The notes under the pieces are model-generated. The model had not been told where the DNA came from. It searched no databases and worked only from the letters and a program-made list of their open reading frames with translations. Shown here piece by piece: positions 1-8,180 of a stretch of DNA of 64,000 nucleotides (position 1 is its first letter; each line of letters opens with the position of its first letter). Source of the DNA: Bacteroidota bacterium (GTDB lineage: Bacteria > Bacteroidota > Rhodothermia > Rhodothermales > UBA10348); NCBI GenBank assembly GCA_022567305.1, contig JADFHF010000003.1, forward strand, positions 96,981 through 160,980, given 5' to 3'. The translations under genes were made by a program, and so were the position numbers.

Positions 1-404
1 GCATCGTCCGGCGGCGTTGAGCCTTTCATGGCTTCGGAACCCGCAGCGGTTTGGAGTCCAATCGTATCGTAATTGTCTTTTACGATGATGGGGATGCCGT
101 GTAGCGGGCGCAATTCGCCTGTTCGCTCAAATTCTTCATCCAGAGCATCGGCTTCTGCGAGCGCATCAGGATTTGTTACCACAATCGAATTCAGGAGAGA
201 AGACTGATCGTACTGGCGAATACGATCGAGATAGCCCTCAACGAGTTCTCGACTCGTGAGTGTTCCCGCCCGCATCGCTTCATGGGCCTGAGATACGGTT
301 GCTTCTACGAATCGGAATTTGGTAACGGTGTCCACGCTCGTGCTGCACGCTATTGCGAATAGGCCGACCACGGCAATGTAGTGGGAGAAGAGTCTCAGGT
401 GCAT
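1..404 (-). CDS. Amidase (GatA/amidase-signature family), secreted lipoprotein, 5' part only
   Basis: The reading frame starts at an ATG at 404 and runs off the left edge, so only about 134 N-terminal residues are visible. It begins with a signal peptide ending in a lipobox-like LFAIAC, so it is probably a membrane-anchored periplasmic protein. After a helical segment containing [13 protein letters not shown] comes [16 protein letters not shown], the characteristic amidase-signature stretch in which the Lys is the first residue of the Ser-cisSer-Lys triad. The family hydrolyses amide bonds; the substrate cannot be told from this fragment, and the nucleophile Ser lies outside the window. Exported amidases of this form are common in Bacteroidota. 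Confidence 0.88.
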   Translation of the reverse strand, partial: MHLRLFSHYIAVVGLFAIACSTSVDTVTKFRFVEATVSQAHEAMRAGTLTSRELVEGYLDRIRQYDQSSLLNSIVVTNPDALAEADALDEEFERTGELRPLHGIPIIVKDNYDTIGLQTAAGSEAMKGSTPPDD

Positions 405-551
405 GCCAACCTCTTGCTACGGGTGGGGTATCCAATTTACGTGGTCAAACTATCGCAAGACATCCCATTCAATATCGGGAACGGAATCGAGCGTCGATTC
501 TACCAGTCTCTGGTTTATGGACGATGAAAGAAAGGAAACTGGTACTGGACG

Positions 552-1262
552 ATGAACACGGTTTTTCATCCCGGCTCTGAGCGAGGAATTGTTGACCACG
601 GCTGGTTACAGGCACGCCATTCGTTCAGTTTTGCAGGTTTTTTCAACCCGGATCGGATGAATTTCGGAGCACTCCGTGTTCTCAACGACGATATCATCGC
701 GCCCGGGAAAGGCTTCGGGACCCACCCGCACGATAATATGGAAATCGTAACGATTCCGCAGTCGGGTATTGTAGAACACAAGGACAGTATGGGACACGTG
801 CAGCAATTGTTGCCCGGGGAGGTTCAGGCGATGTCAGCGGGTTCGGGAATCCAGCATTCCGAGTACAATGGTTCGTCATCTGAACCGCTTAAGCTCTTCC
901 AGATCTGGGTTCTGCCAAAGGAAAGAAACGTCAAACCTCAGTATGACCAGCGTGCGTTTCTAGAGGAAGATCGAAAGAACAGGTTTCAGTTTGTAGCGTC
1001 GCCCAACGGGATCGACGAATCGCTCTCGATCAATCAGGATGCGTTTTTTTCACTCGCGGATTTCAATACCGAGAGCTCCCGGACGTACGAAATTCAAATG
1101 CCCCCAAACGGTTGTTACCTGTTTGTGATCGAAGGAACGATCCAGGTCGAAGGAGAAACACTGGGACCAAGAGACGCTTTTGGATTCTGGGACGCTCCGT
1201 CGGTCGACTTTCTGCCCACTGAAGACACACGGCTCCTTTGCATTGAAGTACCGATGCTCTAG
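552..1262 (+). CDS. Pirin family protein (quercetin 2,3-dioxygenase-like bicupin)
   Basis: A 236-residue protein of normal length for a YhhW-type pirin. The N-terminal cupin carries the four expected metal ligands: His58 and His60 in GTHPHDNME, and His102 and Glu104 in SGIQHSEYN. The C-terminal cupin (about residues 130-236) lacks an obvious metal site, as is usual. Members bind Fe or similar metals in the cytoplasm; some oxidise flavonols such as quercetin, others act as redox-sensing regulators, and nothing here distinguishes between these roles. It stands alone between the amidase and a lipoprotein gene on the same strand. Confidence 0.92.
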   Translation: MNTVFHPGSERGIVDHGWLQARHSFSFAGFFNPDRMNFGALRVLNDDIIAPGKGFGTHPHDNMEIVTIPQSGIVEHKDSMGHVQQLLPGEVQAMSAGSGIQHSEYNGSSSEPLKLFQIWVLPKERNVKPQYDQRAFLEEDRKNRFQFVASPNGIDESLSINQDAFFSLADFNTESSRTYEIQMPPNGCYLFVIEGTIQVEGETLGPRDAFGFWDAPSVDFLPTEDTRLLCIEVPML

Positions 1263-1348
1263 TCGCCGTTGTTATTTTCAATCTGTGCATACATTTCGAT
1301 CACTCTCCGTACCACCCTCGAATGATTTCACCAGATAAAGAGGACTCA

Positions 1349-2164
1349 ATGAAGATTCACAATTGCAATTTTTCTCTGGCTATGGCACTGCTACTGATCG
1401 TAGGGACGGGTTGCGCTTCAACCCAGGAGGTGACCCGGGCAATGCACGATTGGGAAGAGGGCCACACGGTTGCATATGAACTGGTTCGGGACCAAAACCA
1501 GATTTTGGAAATTCCCGGCCAGGGTACTCAGGAAACCCCCCGGTCTACCACAATCGGAATGTCGGTCGTCTCAACGGGTCCCTATCAGTTCATTATCTCA
1601 GTAACGGACGCGGAGGCCGTAAGATCGCCAACTCCGATTTCTGGACTCGTCGGGCTCGAAAGCGCGATTGTACTTGATGCGAATGGCCGTATCGTGACTG
1701 CTTCAGGGCTCAGTGATAATTCCTACGTGACAGCAACAGGGGGAAGTGAGCAATTTCAGGAGCGTCTTCAGGGAATTTTTCTAGTGCTCCCGGATGAGCC
1801 GCTTGCAGCGGGCGTCTCGTGGACGCGAAAAACCACGATTCCGTTCTCGCAATCGGGACTAGACGGTACGAGCGAAACGACTGACAAATATCGTTGCACT
1901 GGACTCACCTCCTACCAAGATGTCTCGGCTTTCGAGATCGAATTAACCAGCGAAGTTTCGCTGATAGGATCTGGAAATCAGGGAGGGGGAGAGATGGACG
2001 TTACGATGAGCGGTACTTTGAAAGGAACCCTCTATGTTGATGCATCTTCAGGAATACTATTGAGCGCTCACCAGTCGGGTGAAATATCGGGTATGATCGA
2101 CATGGCTCAGATGTCTCTTCCCATGACCCTTGAACAAACGATGTCGATTAGCAGGGAAGAGTGA
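1349..2164 (+). CDS. Putative lipoprotein of unknown function
   Basis: I place the start at the ATG at 1349, because an AGAGGA ribosome site lies just before it and because it gives a clean lipoprotein signal (MKIHNCNF, hydrophobic stretch, lipobox VGTGC). An ATG at 1322 would put nine extra charged residues before the signal. The mature part (about 245 residues) is rich in Ser/Thr and beta-forming residues, with segments such as KYRCTGLTSYQDVSAFEIEL and GTLKGTLYVDASSGILLSAHQSGEISG, which resembles the lipid-binding-like beta sheets of several secreted Bacteroidota families (for example DUF6263-like). I do not recognise a catalytic motif. It is probably anchored in the outer or inner membrane facing the periplasm. 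Confidence 0.75.
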   Translation: MKIHNCNFSLAMALLLIVGTGCASTQEVTRAMHDWEEGHTVAYELVRDQNQILEIPGQGTQETPRSTTIGMSVVSTGPYQFIISVTDAEAVRSPTPISGLVGLESAIVLDANGRIVTASGLSDNSYVTATGGSEQFQERLQGIFLVLPDEPLAAGVSWTRKTTIPFSQSGLDGTSETTDKYRCTGLTSYQDVSAFEIELTSEVSLIGSGNQGGGEMDVTMSGTLKGTLYVDASSGILLSAHQSGEISGMIDMAQMSLPMTLEQTMSISREE

Positions 2165-2210
2165 GGGCCAAGGATTTATTGGTAGACGCTCTTTCTGGTG
2201 ACGACGAGCG

Positions 2211-2238
2211 GTATTATTGAACTATCGTTCAATAATAC
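2211..2238. promoter_or_regulatory. 28-bp perfect palindrome with 4-nt centre, putative TetR-family operator (and/or terminator) between convergent genes
   Basis: Two perfect 12-base arms, GTATTATTGAAC and GTTCAATAATAC, flank TATC. It lies between the end of the lipoprotein gene and the end of the tetR gene, where a terminator would be expected, but it is AT-rich with no following T-tract. 22 of 26 bases match the site upstream of tetR at 2861-2886 when that one is read on the other strand. This favours a protein-binding site over a simple terminator. Confidence 0.55.
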
Positions 2239-2241
2239 TCT

Positions 2242-2823
2242 TCAATACAGCGGGCCCAGGGCCGAGGAGGCCATATCCACCAGTTCGCGGCGGGTGGCTC
2301 CGGCTTTCGAGGCGACCGCCATACCGAGTATCGTGCAGGTCAGAGAGCTGGCAACGGCCGTGATATCAAGCGATTTCGACAGCTCACTACGTTCGGAGGC
2401 ATTTAAAATCGCACGGCGAAAGCTCGTGTCCAGTCTTTTCATATAGAATCGAGCCTTCGTGGCCGCCGCTACGACGTGTTTGGATGCCTCAACAGCAGTG
2501 TTCGCAATCATGCATCCCTTTCTCGGCGTCTGGAGGTCGTAAAACTCGACAGCGAAAGCAAGGAATCGAACGATTTCCTGTTTTGAAGCCTCATTTCGTT
2601 CAAGTTCTTGGAAGCGCGGATCCAAAATCGAACTTTCGTACCGTTCCAGGGCCTGTACAAAAAGCGATTCTTTGTCGCCGAATGCATTGTAAATGCTCTG
2701 ACGACCCAGGCCCAGCGCTTCGACAATGTCTCGGGTCGTTGTCGCAATGTACCCATTCGCCCAGAACAGCGTCATTGCCTTTTCCAGTGCAATCTGTACG
2801 TCAAATTCGCGTGGCCTGGCCAT
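2242..2823 (-). CDS. TetR/AcrR family transcriptional regulator
   Basis: A 193-residue protein with an N-terminal TetR helix-turn-helix at residues 1-60: MARPREFD, then FWANGYIATTTRDIVEALGLG and RQSIYNAFGDKESLF, the typical recognition-helix sequence. The C-terminal two-thirds is helical and would bind a small ligand; it includes RKGCMIANTAVE, close to the YcdC/TetR_C type seen in regulators of oxidoreductases. Nearly identical palindromes lie directly in front of the gene (2861-2886) and directly behind it (2211-2238), so autorepression is likely. The regulated genes are not obvious; the neighbours are a lipoprotein (convergent) and a propeller protein on the same strand. Confidence 0.93.
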   Translation of the reverse strand: MARPREFDVQIALEKAMTLFWANGYIATTTRDIVEALGLGRQSIYNAFGDKESLFVQALERYESSILDPRFQELERNEASKQEIVRFLAFAVEFYDLQTPRKGCMIANTAVEASKHVVAAATKARFYMKRLDTSFRRAILNASERSELSKSLDITAVASSLTCTILGMAVASKAGATRRELVDMASSALGPLY

Positions 2824-2860
2824 ATTGCTAATTCTGATGTCTACAACACTCAGGTCCCAA

Positions 2861-2886
2861 TATAATAGAACGATAGATCAATAATG
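2861..2886 (-). promoter_or_regulatory. Putative autoregulatory operator in the tetR promoter
   Basis: An imperfect palindrome about 38 bp ahead of the tetR start. Read on the minus strand it begins CATTATTGATCTATCG and continues TTCTATTATA. 22 of 26 positions agree with the perfect palindrome at 2211-2238. The location over the expected promoter fits repression of tetR by its own product. Shared core: ATTATTGAwCTATCGTTC. Confidence 0.6.
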
Positions 2887-2924
2887 AATTCAATATCTCT
2901 AGCCTGTGGCTTACCACCAGACCT

Positions 2925-4349
2925 TTATCGAAGCAAAACGATTGGCATCGTCTCCGTAGCTCCGTCAACCCGGAGCATAAAGAAGTACAGACCATTTGTC
3001 AGACGGCGTCCGTTAGCACTGCGACCGTCCCACATCTCTTCGAAACCACCGGGTGCCCTCGGCTCATCGACCAGCGTTCGCACGACGACCCCGAGTGAAT
3101 TGTACACTTTCAGAACTATGCGGGCAGATTGCTGAATTGAAAATCGGATACGGGTCGCCTGCCTGAATGGATTAGGGAAACTTTGAGAAAGCTCGTATTC
3201 ACGTGGAGTCCCCGGATACAAATCAACAACCGAGGTGCTCTCATTTTCATCATAGCGATATACGTATCTACCGACCGCGTACGCGAGCGTCTCATTGACG
3301 ACGTGTATTCGGCTGATGCTGCCGTCGAGTTCTCCGCCCGTGCTTATCGGACTGTACGGAGTAAGCGATTCCCAAAAAACGCCCCCGGTAATGGTCACCG
3401 AGCTAATCCCATGACCGCTGGTCCATCCGGTATTCTCTGTAACAAACCCAATCGCTTGAAGGCCAAACGGTACGATGTTGTCGATCACCTCGATTTCAGC
3501 CCAATTAATTCCCATATCAGCCGTTTTCATGACCTTCGAATACCGATTCTTTCGATTGTTCAGGTACTCGATCGACAGATACCCGGCCGTTGAATTCGGA
3601 AACGAGAATTGGGCTCCCCATTCTCCGTCTACACCCGTCTTCTTGAATGTCGGAATCACTTCATGCCAGGTATCTCCGCTGTCCTCGGTTCTGAGTATGA
3701 CTGCATCCCCGAAAAAGTCCTCTCTCGTTCCTCCAGTGATGAGTCCAAGCTGATTATCGACGAAATAGATATCCAGAGCTGTTTGTGCTTGAACACCGAT
3801 TCGTTTTCCGATCCATGTTGCTCCACCAGTCGAGGAGGCCAGAAACCACGGACCCCCTGTCGTAGAACCCGTGGCATAAATCACCAGGTCATTTACGACC
3901 CAGATTGCGCTAATCCCAAACGGAATCGCTCCTTCGATTCGGCCTGTGATATCTGTCCATGTCTCACCGCCGTCATGCGTTTCAAATAGGACATGTCCCT
4001 TGGTTTCCGAGCCGACCCATCCAGTCTGTTCATTCGCAAAGGCGACCGCGCGAAATTCGATCTCGTTCTCATCTTGGAACTGTTTTAGCCACGTCTCTCC
4101 TCGGTCATCGGTCCGGTAAATCTGGCTTTCATCGTCTACCAGCCAGCCCGTTGACTCGCTAATAAAGAAGATGTCACGATGACGACTGCCCTCGCCAGCA
4201 TCTGGGGAGTCGGGTAGATACTTCCACGACCCGGGAGGAAACTGAGCATGTATCCGAACCGGCATCACCAGGCACCAAAAGACGCCAAGGGCCAACAGAA
4301 TGCGCAGGGTTGCCCGATGATTGGGCCCTTTTAGAGCCTGAAAAAACAA
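2925..4349 (-). CDS. Secreted YCF48/BNR-type beta-propeller protein with T9SS sorting domain
   Basis: The protein has 474 residues: a signal peptide (hydrophobic 16-35, ending HAQ), then repeated propeller blades with the signatures TGWLVDD...IYRTDDRGETW, TGWVGS...LFETHDGGETW and ILRTEDSGDTW, then a C-terminal sorting domain at about 390-474 (LSQSFPNPFRQATRIRF, GLYFFMLRV, ending IVLLR). The C-terminal domain is the type A signal used by the type IX secretion system, so the protein is probably exported to the surface or released. Ligand unknown. It is a tandem paralogue of the gene at 4434-5885, same strand, 84 bp apart. Confidence 0.88.
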   Translation of the reverse strand: MFFQALKGPNHRATLRILLALGVFWCLVMPVRIHAQFPPGSWKYLPDSPDAGEGSRHRDIFFISESTGWLVDDESQIYRTDDRGETWLKQFQDENEIEFRAVAFANEQTGWVGSETKGHVLFETHDGGETWTDITGRIEGAIPFGISAIWVVNDLVIYATGSTTGGPWFLASSTGGATWIGKRIGVQAQTALDIYFVDNQLGLITGGTREDFFGDAVILRTEDSGDTWHEVIPTFKKTGVDGEWGAQFSFPNSTAGYLSIEYLNNRKNRYSKVMKTADMGINWAEIEVIDNIVPFGLQAIGFVTENTGWTSGHGISSVTITGGVFWESLTPYSPISTGGELDGSISRIHVVNETLAYAVGRYVYRYDENESTSVVDLYPGTPREYELSQSFPNPFRQATRIRFSIQQSARIVLKVYNSLGVVVRTLVDEPRAPGGFEEMWDGRSANGRRLTNGLYFFMLRVDGATETMPIVLLR

Positions 4350-4433
4350 AATAAGAGGTCCTCCGCGTATCTGGAGGTGAGAATGAGGAAGCTACAAGGT
4401 TTGGGACCTGTGGTCACAAATTTCAATCCGGGC

Positions 4434-5885
4434 TCAACGAAGAAGCACGGCTTGCTTCATCTCGATCTGCTCACCGATATCCATCAGGTACAGGTAGGTT
4501 CCGTTTGCCAGTCTGGACCCGGCATCATTCCTACCGTCCCACGTCAAGGTGTACTTTCCGGGCGATTGAAATTCACTCATGAGCGTCCGAACTTCTCGTC
4601 CAAGAATGTCGCGGACCGTAATACGCACGTCAACATTTTCGAAGAGCGTATAACCGATGGTTGTGCTTTTCTGGAATGGGTTCGGATAGTTTTGATCCAT
4701 CCGGAATTGAGCGGGGCGTTCAGGGAAATTCTCGGTTATGTTGTTTACGGGTATCGTGCCTTCGAATTTATACGTGAATTTGCCTACCGCATAGGCCATC
4801 GTGTTATCGAGCACAAAGATTCGATTCGTCCTACCGTCCAGCTCCCCGTTGGGATTGTTTTCAGGATTGTAGTCGGGAATTTGTCGCCACGTAATTCCGC
4901 CGTCGATGGTCACAGAGGTTTGGCCGCGACCCGTGGCCCATCCGATGTCCTCCGTGATGAACCCGATGCCTTGAAGCCCTGCCGCCTGCGTGCTGCCCGG
5001 AATATGATGTTCAGTCCACGTGAGACCCCCGTCCACCGTTTTGAGGTATTTAGCAGGCTCGTTGTTGCTACTCCCATTGTATTCAAGGGATACGTAGCCA
5101 ACCATGTCGCTGGGGAAAGAGATTTTCCATCCCCACTCCCCTGGAACGTTAGAACTGCGACTCGTCTGATGCACCTGCGTCCAGTTGGATCCGCCGTCGG
5201 TCGTTCTCAGAACAACGGCATTGCCGTGCAACATTTCGTCGGTGCCAGCCGTGCCGCCTACTGCATAACCCTCATTTTTGTTTTTGAAATACACGTCGAC
5301 GAGAGCCTTGGCTCCGGCGCCGACCACTTTGCTGGTCCAGGTTAAACCCCCATCTTCGGATTTTACGAACCACGGCCCTCCGAAATAGGCTCCAACACCG
5401 AATATCGTTTTCTCATCGACTGCCCACAACCCGCAAATGGACTGAGGTGCAGTTCCCTTTATTCGTGACGTGAGATTGATCCAGTTTCGGCCTCCGTCAA
5501 AGGTTTGAAAAAGAACGCGTCCCGCGTTAAGAGATCCAACAAATCCGATTCGATCATTGACGAAAACCGTGCTTCGATATTGTAAAAACAGATCGGAGTG
5601 AAGTAATTCCCAGGTCGTACCGCCGTCTTTCGTTCCGTGAACCTCACCACTGCGGTTCACGACCCAGCCTTCGTTTTCATTAATAAAGACGACGTCGTCG
5701 TGTCTTTGAATTGCCTCAGGACCTTCCGGCAGCACTTGCCAGCGGCCTTCAACAGCCTGGGCAGATGATTCTGCTACGAACACGAGCCCAATACATAGCG
5801 TGCAGATTATCCCCCAAATCGCTGGAATGTTGGGCCTGATCTTAACTTGAGAGGAGATCATAAGTCTGGAAAATGATATAGTCAT
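4434..5885 (-). CDS. Secreted YCF48/BNR-type beta-propeller protein with T9SS sorting domain (paralogue)
   Basis: This is a 483-residue protein with the same architecture as the product at 2925-4349: signal sequence (cleavage near AESSAQA), blades with EGWVVNRSGEVHGTKDGGTTW, RVLFQTFDGGRNW and VVLRTTDGGSNWTQV, and a C-terminal sorting domain MDQNYPNPFQKSTTIGYTL through GTYLYLMDIG to AVLLR. The first Met at 5885 precedes a somewhat long n-region; the Met at 5858 is an alternative start. Colinear blade sequences show the two genes come from one duplication. Likely surface-exposed; the function is not known for this family outside photosystem assembly. Confidence 0.88.
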   Translation of the reverse strand: MTISFSRLMISSQVKIRPNIPAIWGIICTLCIGLVFVAESSAQAVEGRWQVLPEGPEAIQRHDDVVFINENEGWVVNRSGEVHGTKDGGTTWELLHSDLFLQYRSTVFVNDRIGFVGSLNAGRVLFQTFDGGRNWINLTSRIKGTAPQSICGLWAVDEKTIFGVGAYFGGPWFVKSEDGGLTWTSKVVGAGAKALVDVYFKNKNEGYAVGGTAGTDEMLHGNAVVLRTTDGGSNWTQVHQTSRSSNVPGEWGWKISFPSDMVGYVSLEYNGSSNNEPAKYLKTVDGGLTWTEHHIPGSTQAAGLQGIGFITEDIGWATGRGQTSVTIDGGITWRQIPDYNPENNPNGELDGRTNRIFVLDNTMAYAVGKFTYKFEGTIPVNNITENFPERPAQFRMDQNYPNPFQKSTTIGYTLFENVDVRITVRDILGREVRTLMSEFQSPGKYTLTWDGRNDAGSRLANGTYLYLMDIGEQIEMKQAVLLR

Positions 5886-5966
5886 TCAGGAAATAGTAAG
5901 TAGAAGACGGTTAATGCGTCAGGTCATTTAGAACGCCCTAAAGACAAGCCCGCGGTCAACAACCCA

Positions 5967-7008
5967 CTAATCTACCGATTCGAGCGTTTTTGGTAAGAAA
6001 AACTTTACGATGATGGGGCTTACGATTTGAGGTTGCTCCAAATGCGGTAGATGTGCGGCCTGAGCCACCGGGTTAAACTCGGCGCCCGTGATCTCTGCCA
6101 CGACTCGGCTTTCGATGAAGGGTAAAGTCACGTCATGTTCTCACGAGAGTAGTAAAATGGGCTTGTCGGTCGTTGCCCGGAATCGAAAATTTTCTTGATG
6201 GTCGATCGTCGCGAAGTTGTAACACGTCGAGATTCGCGAATGGCGAACCCCCCTGAATCGGATCTGAATCTTGTCTCGATCCAGTCTGGAAAGCGGTTCG
6301 GGATGAGAAAATCAATCGACTGACCTTCGGCCGTGGCGTCCTGTTGGGAGAGAACAAAGGTATTTTGGAAAGCCATTCAGGGAGGCCGGATGGTGGAAAT
6401 TGTCGGTACGCGGGAACAACGAATGCGATTCGCCTCACGTCGCCCGGATTTACCGATGCGTACGACGCGGGGACCAATCCCCCCAGAGACAGGCCCATTG
6501 AATCGTATGGTTTTCGTGGTCCGAGATTGTCTACTCATTTCGAAATTCGTCGTTCGTAGAGCGCCCGATCATAGCGAACGATCGACTGATCTGAAAAACC
6601 TCGTCCATAATAATTGTATCTGAGGACCCGAAATCCGGCATCCACGAGGCCGTCGTACGTGACATCGAAGATGTAGTCGAGCAGGCTCGCCCTGGAAATC
6701 ATGATGACTGTCTGTGCGGAGTCCGCTCCCGAAAGTTGATATTCGGTAATCCTGTCCGACAGCGTGACATCGGACTCATCCGTAGTCGCCCGAATTTCGT
6801 CCGATACGACGGCCTTCTTCCCATCGAGCGATACATACAGAAGAAGTGGAACACCGACACCAAGCGCTAGAACGACAGCGACGGCGCGACGAATACGAGT
6901 AGAAATTTGAATACGAATGGCTAACGGGAAATAGGTCGCCGCTACAAGAATTTGGCAAACCAAGCATTTAACGCTACCGGGCAGAAGACAGGCTGACAAC
7001 CGTTTCAA
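5967..7008 (-). pseudogene. Decayed alpha/beta-hydrolase gene (frameshifts plus nonsense codons)
   Basis: Pieces of one alpha/beta hydrolase can be read in order down the minus strand: a membrane/signal segment and oxyanion region (RVLRYNYYGRGFSDQ) from 7008, an in-frame TGA at 6535-6537, the nucleophile elbow GLSLGG directly afterwards, a frame change near 6375, a second near 6250-6275 (possibly at a run of six C/G), an in-frame TGA near 6145 inside what should be the PILLLWGEHD acid strand (seen as PILLLS*EHD), and the catalytic-His end NPVAQAAHLPHLEQPQIV with a stop at 5967. At least two frameshifts and two stops mean it is not functional. Confidence 0.8.
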
Positions 7009-7065
7009 TGAATCACGGTTTGTTGGTCCGGTAGGCCAGCGGCCGACTCAATGGTTTATTTCCAC

Positions 7066-8034
7066 CTATAGATTTTTGGCCGCCTCGATAAGCAGCGCTA
7101 CGTTTCTCATTCCCTCGTGGCCATCCACTTCCGGTGCGCGACCGTCTCGAATGGCCTCGACAAAATCTCGAATCTCTCCCTCGTACGGATTTACAACTTC
7201 ATACTCGAGAGGTGAACCGTTAAATAAAATCGCACCCGCTCCGTGTCGGCCCAGCGTGTCGTCACATATCACGGTTCCATCCGATCCGTAGATTTCAACG
7301 CGCGAAGCCGAATCGAAAAGAACGGACGTACAGAATTCGGCCGTAGCACCTGACTCAAATCTAGCCGAAACAATGGCCGTTTCATCGTGTGGGGTCTCCC
7401 AAACCGAGCCACCTGTTACCGCCTGAATGGCAACGACTTCACCTGCTTCAGGGCGAAGCATCCATCGAATCAGATCCAGACAGTGTGTTCCATTTGCCGC
7501 AAGGCTCCACCAGCGCCCTGTTGCGGCGAAAGCCCGCCAATCGGAATCGTCAGCGGCCCTGAAGGTCCAATGTACGCGGATGTGTCGAACGGACCCGATT
7601 TCTCCTTGTTGAATGCGATCCCGGACAGTCCGGAGACCCGTGTGCCATCGGAGGTGGTATGCAATCGCGAGCACGCGCCCGCCCGTTTGGCATGCATCAA
7701 TGATAGATTGTGCTTCTGCTACCGATGTCGCCATCGGTTTTTCCACAAATACATGTTTGCCTGCTTCGGCCGCCGTGCAGGCCTGCTCGGCGTGAAAGCG
7801 ATCCGGGGTCGCAATGATTACAGCATCCAATTCGGAATCGGCGAGCATAGAGCTGAGATCCGTGTGCGCAGGGTTCGGAGAGATGGCTCCATGTTTTTCG
7901 GCAAAGTTGGACGCCCGCCGAAGATCTCGGCTCAGGACGCTCCATAATACGGCATCGTCTAAGGCTCCGATGCCGGGCGCCAGCTGATCGTCTGAGATTC
8001 TGCCGGGTCCAATAATTCCAATTCGAATGCTCAC
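7066..8034 (-). CDS. Gfo/Idh/MocA family NAD(P)-dependent oxidoreductase
   Basis: It has 322 residues, a typical size. An N-terminal Rossmann fold (IGIIGPGRISDDQLAPGI, residues 4-21) is followed by VIIATPDRFHAEQACTAAEAGKHVFVEKP; Glu98-Lys99-Pro100 is the hallmark EKP motif whose Lys helps catalysis. The C-terminal substrate domain includes GTHCLDLIRWML. Family members oxidise or reduce sugar, inositol or amino-sugar hydroxyls in the cytoplasm. The neighbours give no substrate clue, as it lies between a pseudogene and the divergent ada gene. Confidence 0.92.
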   Translation of the reverse strand: MSIRIGIIGPGRISDDQLAPGIGALDDAVLWSVLSRDLRRASNFAEKHGAISPNPAHTDLSSMLADSELDAVIIATPDRFHAEQACTAAEAGKHVFVEKPMATSVAEAQSIIDACQTGGRVLAIAYHLRWHTGLRTVRDRIQQGEIGSVRHIRVHWTFRAADDSDWRAFAATGRWWSLAANGTHCLDLIRWMLRPEAGEVVAIQAVTGGSVWETPHDETAIVSARFESGATAEFCTSVLFDSASRVEIYGSDGTVICDDTLGRHGAGAILFNGSPLEYEVVNPYEGEIRDFVEAIRDGRAPEVDGHEGMRNVALLIEAAKNL

Positions 8035-8096
8035 GTTGAACGCTTTTCAAAAAGTTGTGACGCAGAATTCCGTACCGGAATCTGTGGCAAAAAAAT

Positions 8097-8131
8097 CCAC
8101 CGCAAATAATTCAGTGCGAAAAAATCGGTGG
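8097..8131. promoter_or_regulatory. Inverted repeat in the region between the oxidoreductase and ada
   Basis: CCACCG at 8097-8102 and CGGTGG at 8126-8131 are complementary and separated by 23 AT-rich bases; two A-runs (GGCAAAAAAATCC and TGCGAAAAAATCG) form a loose repeat across it. It lies 50-85 bp ahead of the ada start in the divergent promoter region. No clear copy of the E. coli Ada box is visible. The arms are short, so it may be coincidental. Confidence 0.25.
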
Positions 8132-8180
8132 CCACCCCGCAGGGAGGCATCGTACCTTGATTTCAAAATTGAGCACGAAT

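Noticed and set aside
4377..5345. A 322-codon open frame on the plus strand
   Set aside because: It is the complement of the YCF48 propeller gene at 4434-5885, whose blade and sorting-domain motifs are unmistakable; the plus frame has no recognisable domain.
5967..7008. In-frame TGA codons as a sign of recoding or selenocysteine
   Set aside because: Other genes here use TGA as an ordinary stop (for example feoB), no SECIS-like hairpin was seen, and the affected genes also contain frameshifts, so decay is simpler.
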